Source: an uncultured Anaerovibrio sp. (lineage in GTDB: Bacteria; Bacillota; Negativicutes; Selenomonadales; Selenomonadaceae). Taken from it: 64,000 nucleotides of DNA. The notes below the pieces were generated by a model. It did no database searches. It was not told the origin of the DNA and saw only the letters and a list, made by a program, of their open reading frames with translations. Made by a program: the position numbers and the translations under genes. The DNA is taken from NCBI GenBank assembly GCA_934196075.1, contig CAKPVW010000004.1, positions 1 through 64,000 of the forward strand, read 5' to 3'. Positions 1-9,636 of this stretch are shown one piece after another; position 1 is the first letter of the stretch, and every line of letters begins with the position of its first letter.

Positions 1-2339
1 CTGCTTTTTTAAACGAGGGACAGCCGATGAATTTGCAGAGTCAACAGCCATCCAGCAAGCCATTTGAGCAAAAGCTGAATTCTAGCTTGGATAATATTCA
101 TGGTGCTACAGGCAACCAGTTAGTTGATACCAATCCGGTGGCGGTGGATTTCTTTGGCACAGAATTTGCCAGTGATGTGGAGCCGGAGGGGCAGGTACCC
201 AGTCTGGCTAGTCAATTGGGAATTCCAGAGGAGGAGCTGCATCCAGATAAACACACTGCGACAGATGCAGCGGTACCTATAGCTCAGGAGGAACAGCAGC
301 GAGAGCAGACAAAATTCTTTGATGATATAGTTGATCTGAATCTGTCTCCGTACATTGTAGATAATGAAGCGGAGGAATCAGTTGAGCATATATCATTGAA
401 CAACGTTGATATGGAAACAGGAGAGGTGTTGGAGGCTGAGGAAAACACGGAATGTTCCCCTATGGAGTTAAAAAATACCACAAGGGATTTTACGTTTGCA
501 CCTCAAAATTATGATGGTGGCGATGCCGATATTGGTATGGATGTCCCTGTGGAAGATAGTATGGTCGAGGATGTGCCATTGATTGACACCATTGATACTG
601 ATATGGGTAAGCAATACCATGATACCGCTGCTACTGGGCTGGATATAAAATTGGATGATTTCATTGATGACGACGGGAACACTATCAGAGAAAATAATGA
701 GGAAGCTGAGGAATATGACTATGGCATAGATGATATGGATATCAGCTATAGCCATGATAGCAATGATATAACAGCAAATATATCTGACACTGAAGCTATC
801 ATTCCAAAGGAAGTGCCAGCTGTGACAACTGCCGCAGAGGTTGTAAATGAAACTGTTCAGGAACAGGAACCACCTCCACCTCCGTATATTTTGCCGTCCT
901 TGCATCTTTTATCTAGAAAAGTAAAGGTAATGAACGAAACCTTGAATCAGGAAATTGCGAACAATGCTAAGATTTTGGGGGAGACTTTGGCTAATTTCAA
1001 AGTAAAGGCATCTATACTCAATGCTTGCCACGGCCCTGCTGTTACTCGCTATGAGGTAAAACCGGCTCCTGGTGTAAAGGTTAGCAAGATTACAGGATTG
1101 GCTGATGATATTGCCTTGAATATGGCGGCATCGGCGGTGCGTATTGAGCAGATTCCTGGCAAGGCCGCTATCGGTATTGAGGTACCTAATCAGGAGTTGG
1201 AAAGCGTTCAGCTGCGGGAGGTATTGGAAAATCCAGCCTTTGTTGCGGCTAAATCGCCCCTGACGGTAGGACTGGGTAAGGATATTAGCGGACAAGCTAT
1301 TTTTGCAGATTTGGCAAAGATGCCTCATCTTTTGGTAGCAGGTGCCACAGGCTCTGGTAAGTCCGTATGTATCAATACCTTGATTACCAGTGTTTTATTT
1401 AAGGCCAAGCCTACAGAGGTAAAGTTTATCCTTATAGATCCCAAAATGGTAGAGCTGTCTGTATACAATGATATTCCTCATTTGATGGTGCCTGTGGTAA
1501 CAGATGCCAAAAAGGCTGCCTCTGTGCTTAATTGGGCTGTACAGGAAATGGAAAAACGCTATGGTCTTATTGCTCAGGCTGGAGTGCGTAATATGGAAGG
1601 CTATAATAAGCAGTTTGAGGATGAGCCTGAGCAGAAGCTGCCTTCCATTGTGATTATTATTGACGAGTTGGCAGATTTGATGATGGTTGCGCCTCACGAT
1701 GTGGAGGATGCGATTTGCCGCATTGCTCAAAAAGCCAGAGCAGCAGGCATTTACCTAGTGCTGGCGACACAGCGTCCGTCTGTTAATGTTATTACCGGTG
1801 TTATCAAGGCCAATATTCCGTCTCGTATTTCCTTTGCGGTAACCTCTCAGATAGATTCTCGAACTATTCTGGATGCTTCTGGGGCAGAGAAGCTGCTGGG
1901 CAAAGGCGATATGCTGTTTAAGCCTCAAGAGGCAAATAAGGCCACCCGTATTCAAGGTGCCTTTGTCAGCGATAAGGAAGTGGAGTTATTAGTTGAATAT
2001 ATAAAAAGTCAGGGACACAAGGCAGAGGCCAACCAGGAGATTATTGATTTTACTAATAAAGCAGTGGAGACCGAGGTGGAGGATGAGGCAGAAAAGCCAG
2101 CTAAATCCAAAATTGATACATTGTTAAGAGAAGCTGTTGAGCTGGTAATGTCCAGCAACAATGCCTCTGCTTCTAGTTTTCAACGTAGGTATCATATTGG
2201 TTATAGTCGTGCAGGCAGGCTGTTAGATACCATGGAGCAGCTAGGAATTGTGGGACCGCCTCAAGGAAGCAAACCAAGAGATATATTGGTAACCGAGGCT
2301 CAGGCCTTTGAGATTATGGATAATTACGAAAGCCAATGA
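1..2339 (+). CDS. ftsK: DNA translocase FtsK/SpoIIIE, 5' end outside the window
   Basis: Septal DNA pump that moves chromosome termini during division. The reading frame is open from the left edge (an internal ATG lies at 27), so the gene most likely begins upstream with the usual membrane segments, which are missing here. From the ATG: a long acidic, low-complexity linker (residues about 1-285, ending in a proline run), the FtsK alpha domain, a RecA-type motor with Walker A GATGSGKS near residue 440 and Walker [12 protein letters not shown], and a C-terminal winged-helix gamma domain (about 700-765) with [19 protein letters not shown]. The gamma domain normally reads polar KOPS/SRS sequences. 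The identification is secure; only the true start is unknown. Confidence 0.95.
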   Translation, partial: AFLNEGQPMNLQSQQPSSKPFEQKLNSSLDNIHGATGNQLVDTNPVAVDFFGTEFASDVEPEGQVPSLASQLGIPEEELHPDKHTATDAAVPIAQEEQQREQTKFFDDIVDLNLSPYIVDNEAEESVEHISLNNVDMETGEVLEAEENTECSPMELKNTTRDFTFAPQNYDGGDADIGMDVPVEDSMVEDVPLIDTIDTDMGKQYHDTAATGLDIKLDDFIDDDGNTIRENNEEAEEYDYGIDDMDISYSHDSNDITANISDTEAIIPKEVPAVTTAAEVVNETVQEQEPPPPPYILPSLHLLSRKVKVMNETLNQEIANNAKILGETLANFKVKASILNACHGPAVTRYEVKPAPGVKVSKITGLADDIALNMAASAVRIEQIPGKAAIGIEVPNQELESVQLREVLENPAFVAAKSPLTVGLGKDISGQAIFADLAKMPHLLVAGATGSGKSVCINTLITSVLFKAKPTEVKFILIDPKMVELSVYNDIPHLMVPVVTDAKKAASVLNWAVQEMEKRYGLIAQAGVRNMEGYNKQFEDEPEQKLPSIVIIIDELADLMMVAPHDVEDAICRIAQKARAAGIYLVLATQRPSVNVITGVIKANIPSRISFAVTSQIDSRTILDASGAEKLLGKGDMLFKPQEANKATRIQGAFVSDKEVELLVEYIKSQGHKAEANQEIIDFTNKAVETEVEDEAEKPAKSKIDTLLREAVELVMSSNNASASSFQRRYHIGYSRAGRLLDTMEQLGIVGPPQGSKPRDILVTEAQAFEIMDNYESQ

Positions 2340-2406
2340 GCTTTGACAAAATGAAATGGTATGAGCATATTAGAAAAGGTTTAATATTTAGGAAGGAGCA
2401 TATAAC

Positions 2407-2943
2407 ATGGAAGCAAAAGGATTAATTATGGTTCATACCGGTGACGGCAAGGGCAAGACTACAGCAGCACTGGGACTAGCTCTCAGAGCTTGGGGCAGCG
2501 GCTTGCGGGTGATGATTTTGCAGTTCATCAAAGGTGGCTGGAAATATGGGGAACTAGAGGCTATTGCCAAGTTGGGAGAGATAGATGGCAGAATTGAAAT
2601 TCGACCTTTGGGGCTGGGGCTGATGTCAAAAAGTGAGGCGGAGAAACAGCAGCATATAGAGGCTGCCCGCAAGGCCATGCTGGAAGCTGAGCATATTATT
2701 AGTTCTGGTGAATATGATTTGGTGATTCTGGACGAGATAAATTATGCTGTAAAATTTGGCCTGGTTGAGATTGAGGATGTACTGTCCCTGCTAGATAAGA
2801 AACCGGCACAGGTGCATGTGCTTTTGACAGGACGAGATGCTAAACCAAGGTTGATAGACAGAGCAGATTTGGTAACAGAAATGAAGCTGGTGAAACACCC
2901 TTTTCAGCAAGGAATCAAGGCTCAGCGAGGCATAGAGTTCTAA
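2407..2943 (+). CDS. cobO: Cob(I)yrinic acid a,c-diamide adenosyltransferase (CobO/CobA/BtuR family)
   Basis: Transfers the adenosyl group of ATP to cob(I)alamin or its corrinoid precursors. The 178-aa length fits the family. The P-loop GDGKGKTT lies at residues 12-19, followed by AALGLALRAWGSGLRV and the family motif LQFIKGGWKYGE; VILDEINYAVKFG is the Walker B region. An AGGAGC ribosome-binding site stands 8-9 nt before the ATG. It follows ftsK by 67 bp on the same strand and could be co-transcribed with it. No cobalamin riboswitch is visible in the gap. Confidence 0.93.
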   Translation: MEAKGLIMVHTGDGKGKTTAALGLALRAWGSGLRVMILQFIKGGWKYGELEAIAKLGEIDGRIEIRPLGLGLMSKSEAEKQQHIEAARKAMLEAEHIISSGEYDLVILDEINYAVKFGLVEIEDVLSLLDKKPAQVHVLLTGRDAKPRLIDRADLVTEMKLVKHPFQQGIKAQRGIEF

Positions 2944-2984
2944 TTGATTTGCCCAGTTATGAGTATTAGCTAAATGCCCAAAAT

Positions 2985-3021
2985 AAAAATACACACTACG
3001 AATAAGTGGTGTGTATTTTAT
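2985..3021. terminator. Bidirectional intrinsic terminator between cobO and proC
   Basis: Inverted repeat AATACACACTAC / GTGGTGTGTATT with a short AT-rich loop. An A-rich left flank and a T-rich right flank make it usable from both convergent genes. Confidence 0.8.
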
Positions 3022-3031
3022 ATTAGAAGCT

Positions 3032-3841
3032 TTATTTGTTCATAATCGCGTCAATAGATTTGATGCAGGCATTGCGGAACCCCTGATCCTCCAGGGCAGT
3101 GACACCTCGAATTGTAGTGCCAGCTGGAGAACATACATTATCCTTCAACTGGCCGGGATGCTGGCCGGAAACCAACTGAAGCTTGGCAGAGCCTAGTATC
3201 ATCTGAGAAATCAGGCGATAGGCATCTTGCCGCTGTAGACCATATTTCACGGCAGCATCTCCATAGGCCTCTATCATCAGATCCACAAAGGCAGGTCCGC
3301 AGCCAGTAACTGTTCCGCCGATACCCATTAAACGTGAAGGCAGCTCCTTCACCATACCTACAGAACGAAATAGATCTACAATTTGCTGGCGTTCCTCATC
3401 CCTGAGAGTGTTTTCCTCTTCAAAGAGCAGGACACCTTCTCCTACCATAGCAGGGGTATTGGGCATAACGAATTGCAATCTGGTGTCAGTCGTGATAAAC
3501 TGACGATACTTAGCAATATCCCAACCAGCAGCAATGGAAATCAGGGCTTTTCCTTCTAAAGCTTCGCCTAGCTCCTTGATAACTGCTTCAATCTGATAAG
3601 GTTTGCAGGCCATAATCATGGTATCAACCTTTTGAGCCAGCTCCTTTAGACTGCCGATGGGGGTAAAACCAATAGCTTGGGCATTTTTTTGCAATTTTTC
3701 CTGGTGAGGGGCGTAGGCATAAACATTTTCTTTGGAAATAGCCTTAGCATTTATAAAGCCCATGGCTAATGCCTGAGCCATGTTGCCCATGCCGATAAAA
3801 CCGAGTTTGTTCATATAAGCGGAATCTGCTGTATTTGACAT
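3032..3841 (-). CDS. proC: Pyrroline-5-carboxylate reductase
   Basis: NADPH-dependent last step of proline synthesis. The Rossmann motif LGFIGMGNMAQALAMG is at the N-terminus and the C-terminal family signature (GQLKDNVCSPAGTTIRGVTALE) is intact. The start is ambiguous: an ATG at 3841 gives 269 aa, the usual family length but with nine residues before the Rossmann strand; an ATG at 3814 gives 260 aa and begins directly with MNKLGFIG. Neither has a well-spaced ribosome-binding site. The open frame extends further upstream into the divergent MATE gene, but that part reads as non-coding. Convergent with cobO. Confidence 0.92.
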   Translation of the reverse strand: MSNTADSAYMNKLGFIGMGNMAQALAMGFINAKAISKENVYAYAPHQEKLQKNAQAIGFTPIGSLKELAQKVDTMIMACKPYQIEAVIKELGEALEGKALISIAAGWDIAKYRQFITTDTRLQFVMPNTPAMVGEGVLLFEEENTLRDEERQQIVDLFRSVGMVKELPSRLMGIGGTVTGCGPAFVDLMIEAYGDAAVKYGLQRQDAYRLISQMILGSAKLQLVSGQHPGQLKDNVCSPAGTTIRGVTALEDQGFRNACIKSIDAIMNK

Positions 3842-4013
3842 ATTGAATGGCTTGTACAGTGATTCCTTCACTCCTTTCAAAATGTGGCTATAGGGTATTG
3901 CTTTAGAAGCAGACCTAGCCGTAATTTGGTAAAATTTCTTGATGCGGAAATACGATTGTATTCCCATAAGGGATATTATAACATAGTTGATACGATTTTT
4001 CGAGGTGTTAATA

Positions 4014-5357
4014 ATGGCAAAAAGTAGAAATATTGATATGCTGCATGGTTCTCTGTGGGACAAAATGATAATTTTCGCCCTGCCCTTGGCCCTGACTGGT
4101 ATGCTGCAGCAATTATACAATGCAGCAGATGTAGCTGTACTAGGCAAATTTGTAGGTACAACAGCCATGGCTGCTGTAGGCAACAATATTGCAATTATTG
4201 GCATTATCGTTAATTTATTTTTAGGGCTTTCTCTTGGCGGTAATGTAATTATTGCCAGATTTATTGGGGCACGGCAAATGGATAGAGCCCAGGCGGCTTT
4301 GCATACGGCCTTTATATTGGCCCTAATCATTGGTTTTGGCATGGCCTTGGTGGGGCAAATAGCGGCAGGGGCGATTATAGATTGGCTGCAGGTACCTGCC
4401 CAAGTAGAGGATATGGCCGAAACGTATCTTAGGGTATATCTTTTAGGTATGCCACTTCTGGCGTTATATAATTTTCAATCCGCTATTTTTCGGGCACAGG
4501 GAGATACCAGGACGCCATTAATGGCTCTTATGGTGTCCAGTATGTCCAATATAATCATGGATTTAGCCTTTGTTCAGATAGGATTGGGAGTAGCAGGAGT
4601 AGCTTTGGCCACGGACTTATCCAATGGTATTAGCTCAGGAATTTTATTTTGGAAGCTGCTCCATGCCAAGGATGGGCTGCGTTTGGATTTGCGCAAATTA
4701 CGTCCTGAGGCTGTACTTTTGCGGAATATCGTAAAAATAGGATTACCAGCAGGTATTCAGGGAATGGTCTTTTCCGTGTCCAATATCTTGATACAGGCTG
4801 CTATAAATAGCTTAGGATCGGATGCTATGGCTGCTTCAGCGGCAGCCTTTACCATAGAAATAAATGTTTATTGCTTTTTGAATGCCTTTGCTCAAGCTAC
4901 CACTACCTTTGTCAGCCAAAACTTTGGTGCAGGAAATATGGCTAGGTGCTTAATGGTAACTAAGCGGGGCATGGCCTTGGCTTTAGGATCTACCATGGGT
5001 ATGGCAGCGCTGGTACTGGTTTTGTCACAGCAGCTTTTAGGGTTCTTTAATCCAGATGTAAATGTAATAGCTCTAGGCACGGTTCGCCTATGGTATATTG
5101 TGGCACCAGAGTTTTTGCAGGTATTTATCGATGTATTTTCCGGAGCTTTGCGAGGTTATGGTTATTCCATGGAGCCTGCGGTGCTGACCTTGGTGGGAAT
5201 ATGTGGTGTACGAATTGCCTGGCTGTACAGCGTATTTTCAATATATCCTACCTATGAAGTATTGATGGCTTGTTACTCTATTAGCTGGCTGGTAACGGGG
5301 GCTATGATTGTAGCATTATATATCCACCATAAAAAGAAAATTATCACGGCGCATTAA
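4014..5357 (+). CDS. MATE-family multidrug/sodium antiporter
   Basis: Inner-membrane exporter of the MatE family, 447 aa with about 12 hydrophobic segments. The MATE N-terminus is recognisable (FALPLALTGMLQQLYNAADV, then GKFVGTTAMAAVGN), and the second half repeats the fold (IGLPAGIQGMVFSVSN). I chose ATG 4014, preceded by CGAGGTG at good spacing, over a TTG at 3987 that gives a nine-residue extension. Divergent from proC with about 170 bp between the preferred starts. The substrate cannot be told from sequence. Confidence 0.88.
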   Translation: MAKSRNIDMLHGSLWDKMIIFALPLALTGMLQQLYNAADVAVLGKFVGTTAMAAVGNNIAIIGIIVNLFLGLSLGGNVIIARFIGARQMDRAQAALHTAFILALIIGFGMALVGQIAAGAIIDWLQVPAQVEDMAETYLRVYLLGMPLLALYNFQSAIFRAQGDTRTPLMALMVSSMSNIIMDLAFVQIGLGVAGVALATDLSNGISSGILFWKLLHAKDGLRLDLRKLRPEAVLLRNIVKIGLPAGIQGMVFSVSNILIQAAINSLGSDAMAASAAAFTIEINVYCFLNAFAQATTTFVSQNFGAGNMARCLMVTKRGMALALGSTMGMAALVLVLSQQLLGFFNPDVNVIALGTVRLWYIVAPEFLQVFIDVFSGALRGYGYSMEPAVLTLVGICGVRIAWLYSVFSIYPTYEVLMACYSISWLVTGAMIVALYIHHKKKIITAH

Positions 5358-5732
5358 CCGGCACAATTTTAGCTCCCCAAAAGCTATGACCGCTGCCAAG
5401 GAAAATGAGCCAAGTCAATATAAAATAAGTTGTAAGATTTTGCATAATTTCTGTTGTGTAGGAAAAAAATGAAGACATATTATTTAGAAATTTACATATA
5501 TATTACGGGATAGTTTTTTGAACAAAATATTTATTAATGCAAAAAAGCCAAAGTGATGTAAGAAAAAATTCCTAAAAAATAGATAAAATCTGACAAGGCA
5601 ATACCAGAAATTCCTACAAAGATTCTTGCATTTTTAGGTAAAATATAATAACATTAAATACGAATGAATGTGTCAATCAACAGAAATGCTATTTTATTAC
5701 TAAATATCGCTGTTGATGTGAAAGGATAGATT
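5358..5732. other. 375-bp AT-rich intergenic region with a leader hairpin
   Basis: No gene is seen. A TATAAT box at 5644-5649 is a likely -10 for the downstream gene, with no good -35. Just before the next start, ATCAACAG (about 5674) is complementary to CTGTTGAT (about 5717), so the leader can form an 8-bp stem ending at the ribosome-binding site. No clear intrinsic terminator follows the MATE gene. Confidence 0.5.
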
Positions 5733-7283
5733 ATGCTGGATTTTGAGAAGCTTGACAATCTTTATACCAAAGCTTTTGCGCTGCGCAAAAAAAAGCATTG
5801 GCTAAATTTGCCTTGGGATTTTTTGATAGGGATAAAGACGAAAAAATATGGTATGTGGTATGGTCTGCCTATAATAGACTATGAAGGCAACCCCATAGGT
5901 TTTGCCATTTACGACAAGGCATACGGCTTACCTGTTGTGCGGTATACGCTGGATGCAAATCATATGGAGAAAATTTCCCAATACGAATTTGATAGTTTTT
6001 TGTACCAGCAGAATGTTTATTATTTTACCTTTGAAAATAAAGCAGAACTAATGAATTGGCATGAAGCTGAGTGGATCAAGTCTTACTGTGACAAGCACCA
6101 GATGAAATGTCGCGGCAAAAGATGCTATCCCAGCTTTCATCATCTAAAGCCAGGTTTTTATGCAGGTGATTTAGAGAATACGAAGGAGATTGCCTTCTGT
6201 GAAACCTTTGTTACCGCATTGGCACAAATGAACGAGTTGCTGGAGGCAGGGGAGCTGCTGCCTAAGCAGTGGCGCTGCGCCGAGGACATCAAATCAAAAA
6301 TAACCATACCTGCTCTGCTTCAGCAAGCTGGTGGCAAATGGCAGCTGACTCAAGAAGAATTGCCACCTGCAGGAGGCTTAAATTGGCCTCGCTTGATTCC
6401 CAATGATTTTGATACAGTCCGCTTTAAGCGTTTTCCAAAAAATGGCAGTACATGGCAGCTGGAAAAATTTACCCATGATATGAATGAGCTTACCTACACC
6501 ACTAAAGGTAAGGTAGGAGATATTATCTCTAAGGGCATAGGTGTCTGCGTGGATAGTATGATTATTTATGATGAAAGCATGGGGCATATCATGTTCATGG
6601 ATAATTTCTTTCTGCGGATAGAAGGTCAGACTGGAATTATGGGCTTTATGTCAGAAGCTATGGAACAAGATGGCCGGCCTATGAAAATAATAGTGGGTTC
6701 TGAGGAATCCTATGAATTTATTAAAGAGTTTTGCCGTAAACTTGACATTCAGCTTGTTTTGGATGAGGTACCTCGGTTGGTAACTGTTAGAGAAAACATT
6801 TTGGCTGGACGAAACCCTATGGATAATTTTGATGATGAAAATTGGGAGCCGACAGATCCACGGGAGGAATGGGGCGGCACAAGCGGATATATGTCCGATG
6901 TCATGGACAAGACTTGCAAAATAAATAGGCTTCTTCAAAAGCAACAGTGTCATATCCACAAGCCTGGAGAAAAAATTAGTCAAACGGAAGACGATATGGT
7001 CAGATTGGTAAATTTAATTGGAGATTTTTTGCAGGCAGACCTTGCAGGCAACGTAAAGGCTGTCAAAAACACGGAGACTAAGCTGAACGCCTTTTTGGAT
7101 AAATGTGCCAAATCTAGATTTATATCCACTGTGGATGACAATATGTTAGAAATTTTATTGAATTTAGCTATGGCCGCGCCTATGGAAACCGTACTTTTCC
7201 GTACTATTGTAGGAGAGTATCAGAGAAGATCAGCAATGGGTCAAACAGGTTTTTTGGCAATTGTTAATAGAGATGATATGTAG
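5733..7283 (+). CDS. Unrecognised 516-aa cytoplasmic protein, possibly DUF7309/DUF6930-like
   Basis: I do not firmly recognise this protein. It has no signal peptide or membrane segment. The N-terminal part (about 1-130) is rich in aromatics (WYGLPIIDYEGNPIGFAIYD). The middle (about 270-345) reads like a module seen in DUF6930-type proteins: a strand pair ending FFLRIEGQTGIMGFMSEAM, then RPMKIIVGSEESYEFIKEFCRKL and a DEVPRL segment. The C-terminal third is helical. ATG 5733 is preceded by AAAGGAT. It stands alone between a MATE exporter and the purine operon, so context gives no function. The domain assignment is from memory of the family pattern and is tentative. Confidence 0.6.
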   Translation: MLDFEKLDNLYTKAFALRKKKHWLNLPWDFLIGIKTKKYGMWYGLPIIDYEGNPIGFAIYDKAYGLPVVRYTLDANHMEKISQYEFDSFLYQQNVYYFTFENKAELMNWHEAEWIKSYCDKHQMKCRGKRCYPSFHHLKPGFYAGDLENTKEIAFCETFVTALAQMNELLEAGELLPKQWRCAEDIKSKITIPALLQQAGGKWQLTQEELPPAGGLNWPRLIPNDFDTVRFKRFPKNGSTWQLEKFTHDMNELTYTTKGKVGDIISKGIGVCVDSMIIYDESMGHIMFMDNFFLRIEGQTGIMGFMSEAMEQDGRPMKIIVGSEESYEFIKEFCRKLDIQLVLDEVPRLVTVRENILAGRNPMDNFDDENWEPTDPREEWGGTSGYMSDVMDKTCKINRLLQKQQCHIHKPGEKISQTEDDMVRLVNLIGDFLQADLAGNVKAVKNTETKLNAFLDKCAKSRFISTVDDNMLEILLNLAMAAPMETVLFRTIVGEYQRRSAMGQTGFLAIVNRDDM

Positions 7284-7410
7284 AACAAGCTGTTTTTATA
7301 TTCATGGTAAGAAATGAGGTAAAAAAGTTTCATGCCGAGGGACATGTGACCTTGCAATTTTTTATAGATTTTTTAATTAGATTAATTTATCGGTGATTTA
7401 TACTAGGAAT

Positions 7411-7437
7411 TTTCCTGTGGCTATGGTAAAATATAAT
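7411..7437 (+). promoter_or_regulatory. Probable promoter of the purine operon
   Basis: Perfect TATAAT at 7432-7437 with only a weak -35 (TTTCCT or TTTTCC, spacing 15-16), placed 175 bp before purE. The -35 area overlaps a near-palindrome AGGAATTTTCCT (about 7405-7416) that could be an operator. Downstream of it lies a structured leader. Confidence 0.45.
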
Positions 7438-7465
7438 TGATTTTTCATTCACAAGTTTATAACGA

Positions 7466-7569
7466 GGTGTCCGATGCTCTCCATCTCTATATGTAGCGTT
7501 ATGTTGTGCTAATGACAGGGTGGAGCTAATGACATGGTATATCCTTTACAGGGGAGCAAGTCATGCACC
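7466..7569 (+). ncRNA. Structured leader or small RNA upstream of purE, containing a shared intergenic motif
   Basis: GGTGT (7466-7470) pairs with GCACC (7565-7569). After an internal loop, GCTCTCC (7476-7482) pairs with GGGGAGC (7551-7557), and weaker pairings continue inside (TATATGT with ACATGGTATA). The result is one long imperfect hairpin of about 104 nt with bubbles. It does not match the purine or ZTP aptamer consensus. The shape recalls 6S RNA but no family could be confirmed. It carries the TCTCTATATGTAGCG motif also found at 14230 and, in related form, 21480. No T-run follows, so it is either a leader domain or a processed RNA. Confidence 0.4.
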
Positions 7570-7612
7570 TTGATATATTGTTGATATTCTACGAAGGGAA
7601 AGTGATTACAAC

Positions 7613-8101
7613 ATGAAGGTATCTATCATTATGGGCAGTGATTCTGACTGGCCTATTCTGAAGCCTGCTTATGAACTTTTAAAGAAATTCGATATTGAGG
7701 CAGAAGTAATTGTGGCCTCTGCACATCGTACCCCTGCCAGAGTAAAGGAGATTGTTACAACTGCGCCTGAGCGTGGTGTATGTGCCTTTATTTCTGCAGC
7801 TGGAGCTGCCGCTCATCTGGGTGGTGTTATTGCTAGTTATACTACTTTGCCTGTTATAGGTGTACCTATTAACGCAACCGCACTCAATGGCATGGACGCC
7901 CTTTTAAGCACCGTACAGATGCCTTCAGGGATTCCGGTAGCCACTATGGCTATTAACGGTGCCAAGAATGCGGCTATTTTTGTTGTAGAAATGTTTGCTA
8001 TCTCCAATCCTGAGTTGGCACAAAAACTGAAGGATTATCGTCAGAACATGGTTGAAGAGGTAGAAAGAAAGGCTGCTCGCGTAGAACAGCAATTGGGTTG
8101 A
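7613..8101 (+). CDS. purE: 5-(carboxyamino)imidazole ribonucleotide mutase
   Basis: Interconverts N5-CAIR and CAIR in purine synthesis. 162 aa, class I PurE: the N-terminus [14 protein letters not shown] holds the phosphate-binding GSxSD motif, and ASAHRTP with [13 protein letters not shown] forms the active site. First gene of a six-gene purine operon. No purK follows. AAGGGAAAGTG precedes the ATG. Confidence 0.95.
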   Translation: MKVSIIMGSDSDWPILKPAYELLKKFDIEAEVIVASAHRTPARVKEIVTTAPERGVCAFISAAGAAAHLGGVIASYTTLPVIGVPINATALNGMDALLSTVQMPSGIPVATMAINGAKNAAIFVVEMFAISNPELAQKLKDYRQNMVEEVERKAARVEQQLG

Positions 8102-8174
8102 CCTGTAAATTGCCGCATATTCAGGCTCTCTTTGATAGAGAAGCTATGTTAATGTTAGGAGAAATAAAACAACA

Positions 8175-9614
8175 ATGTATAGTGTAGAAGTTGAAGGCAG
8201 CAAGTGGAAAGAGGAATGTGGCGTCTATGGCGTATATTCCCATGAAATGGATGTTTCCGGCATGACCTATTTGGGGCTGTATTCCCTGCAGCATCGTGGT
8301 CAGGAAAGTGCTGGTATTGCCATTACTGATGGAGCTTGGATGGATGTTACCAGAGGTATGGGTTTGGTAAATGAAGTTTTCCGTCATCAGGTTCCTCATA
8401 TGGACAATCAGTATATTGCTATTGGTCATGTACGTTATTCCACTACCGGCTCCAGCATGCTGGCTAATACCCAGCCATTGATGGTAAACTATTCTGGCGG
8501 CAAAATCAGCCTTGCTCATAATGGTAATCTTACCAATGCTACTGAGATTCGTCGGGAGCTGGAGGATGCAGGAACCATTTTTCAGACTACTATTGACTCT
8601 GAGGTTTTTGTGAACCTGATTGCCAGATCTCGCAAAGCTACCGTGGAGGAGAAGGTAATGGAGAGCCTGAACAAGATTCAGGGTGCTTATTGTCTCACCA
8701 TTATGACTGAAAATAAGCTGATCGGTGCTAGAGATCCACAGGGATTCCGTCCTTTGTGTCTGGGCAAAATTGGCGATGATACATGGATACTTTCTTCTGA
8801 GAGCTGTGGTTTGGATGTAGTTGGAGCAGAATTTGTACGTGATATTGAGCCAGGTGAGATGGTAGTTATTGATGAGAATGGTGTCAAGAGCTATCATTTT
8901 GCAGATGCCAAGCTTTCCATGTGCGTATTTGAGTACATTTATTTTGCTCGTCCTGATTCTGTACTGGATGGTCTCAGCGTACATGAGGCTCGCTTTGAGA
9001 TGGGCCGGGTACTGGCTAGAGAGACTAACTACAAAGCGGATATTGTTATTTCTGTACCAGATTCAGGTAATACTGCAGCTTCCGGCTATGCATATGAATC
9101 CGGCATACCTTATGTTGAAGGTCTAATGAAGAACCGTTATATCGGTCGTACTTTTATTCAGCCTACTCAGAAAAAGCGTGATACAGCTGTAAAACTGAAG
9201 CTTAATGCCATCGCCTCTGCTGTTCGTGGCAAATCTGTAGTTATGGTGGATGATTCTATTGTTCGCGGTACCACTAGTGGGAAGATTGTACGTATGCTTC
9301 GCAACGCAGGTGCCAAAGAAGTGCATATGTGCATTAGCTCTCCACCAATTGTTTATCCTTGCTATTATGGCATTGATACCTCTGTCCGTAAGGAGCTGAT
9401 TGCCGCTACCAAGAGTGTAGAGGAAATTTGTGAATATATCGGGGCTGACTCCCTGCACTTCCTGTCTCTGGAGGGCTTGAAGCATTGCATGGGCAAGTTG
9501 GGACCTGATCATATGTGCTATGCCTGCTTTAATGGCGGTTATCCAGTAGAGCAGAAATCTGCTTCTCCTGCCGAGCATGATAAATATGTATTTGAGCAGC
9601 GCAAAAAGTCTTAA
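8175..9614 (+). CDS. purF: Amidophosphoribosyltransferase
   Basis: Commits PRPP and glutamine to phosphoribosylamine. 479 aa. An N-terminal propeptide of 14 residues precedes Cys15 (KEECGVYGVY), the expected catalytic nucleophile after self-processing, as in the Bacillus enzyme. The Ntn glutaminase domain has GHVRYSTTG; the C-terminal PRTase domain has VVMVDDSIVRGTTS. Cysteines in LSMCVFEYIYFARPDS, HMCISSPP and HMCYACFNGGYP fit the 4Fe-4S ligands of Bacillus-type PurF. Follows purE by 73 bp with ribosome-binding site GTTAGGAG. Confidence 0.96.
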   Translation: MYSVEVEGSKWKEECGVYGVYSHEMDVSGMTYLGLYSLQHRGQESAGIAITDGAWMDVTRGMGLVNEVFRHQVPHMDNQYIAIGHVRYSTTGSSMLANTQPLMVNYSGGKISLAHNGNLTNATEIRRELEDAGTIFQTTIDSEVFVNLIARSRKATVEEKVMESLNKIQGAYCLTIMTENKLIGARDPQGFRPLCLGKIGDDTWILSSESCGLDVVGAEFVRDIEPGEMVVIDENGVKSYHFADAKLSMCVFEYIYFARPDSVLDGLSVHEARFEMGRVLARETNYKADIVISVPDSGNTAASGYAYESGIPYVEGLMKNRYIGRTFIQPTQKKRDTAVKLKLNAIASAVRGKSVVMVDDSIVRGTTSGKIVRMLRNAGAKEVHMCISSPPIVYPCYYGIDTSVRKELIAATKSVEEICEYIGADSLHFLSLEGLKHCMGKLGPDHMCYACFNGGYPVEQKSASPAEHDKYVFEQRKKS

Positions 9615-9636
9615 TATACAGGAGGAAATGGATTAG

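Noticed and set aside
3842-4342. N-terminal extension of proC
   Set aside because: The frame is open but antisense to the MATE gene, unlike any ProC, and lacks a ribosome-binding site.
7284-7612. Purine or ZTP riboswitch before purE
   Set aside because: The diagnostic GTTTCTACC or ZTP core words are absent, although a structured leader exists.
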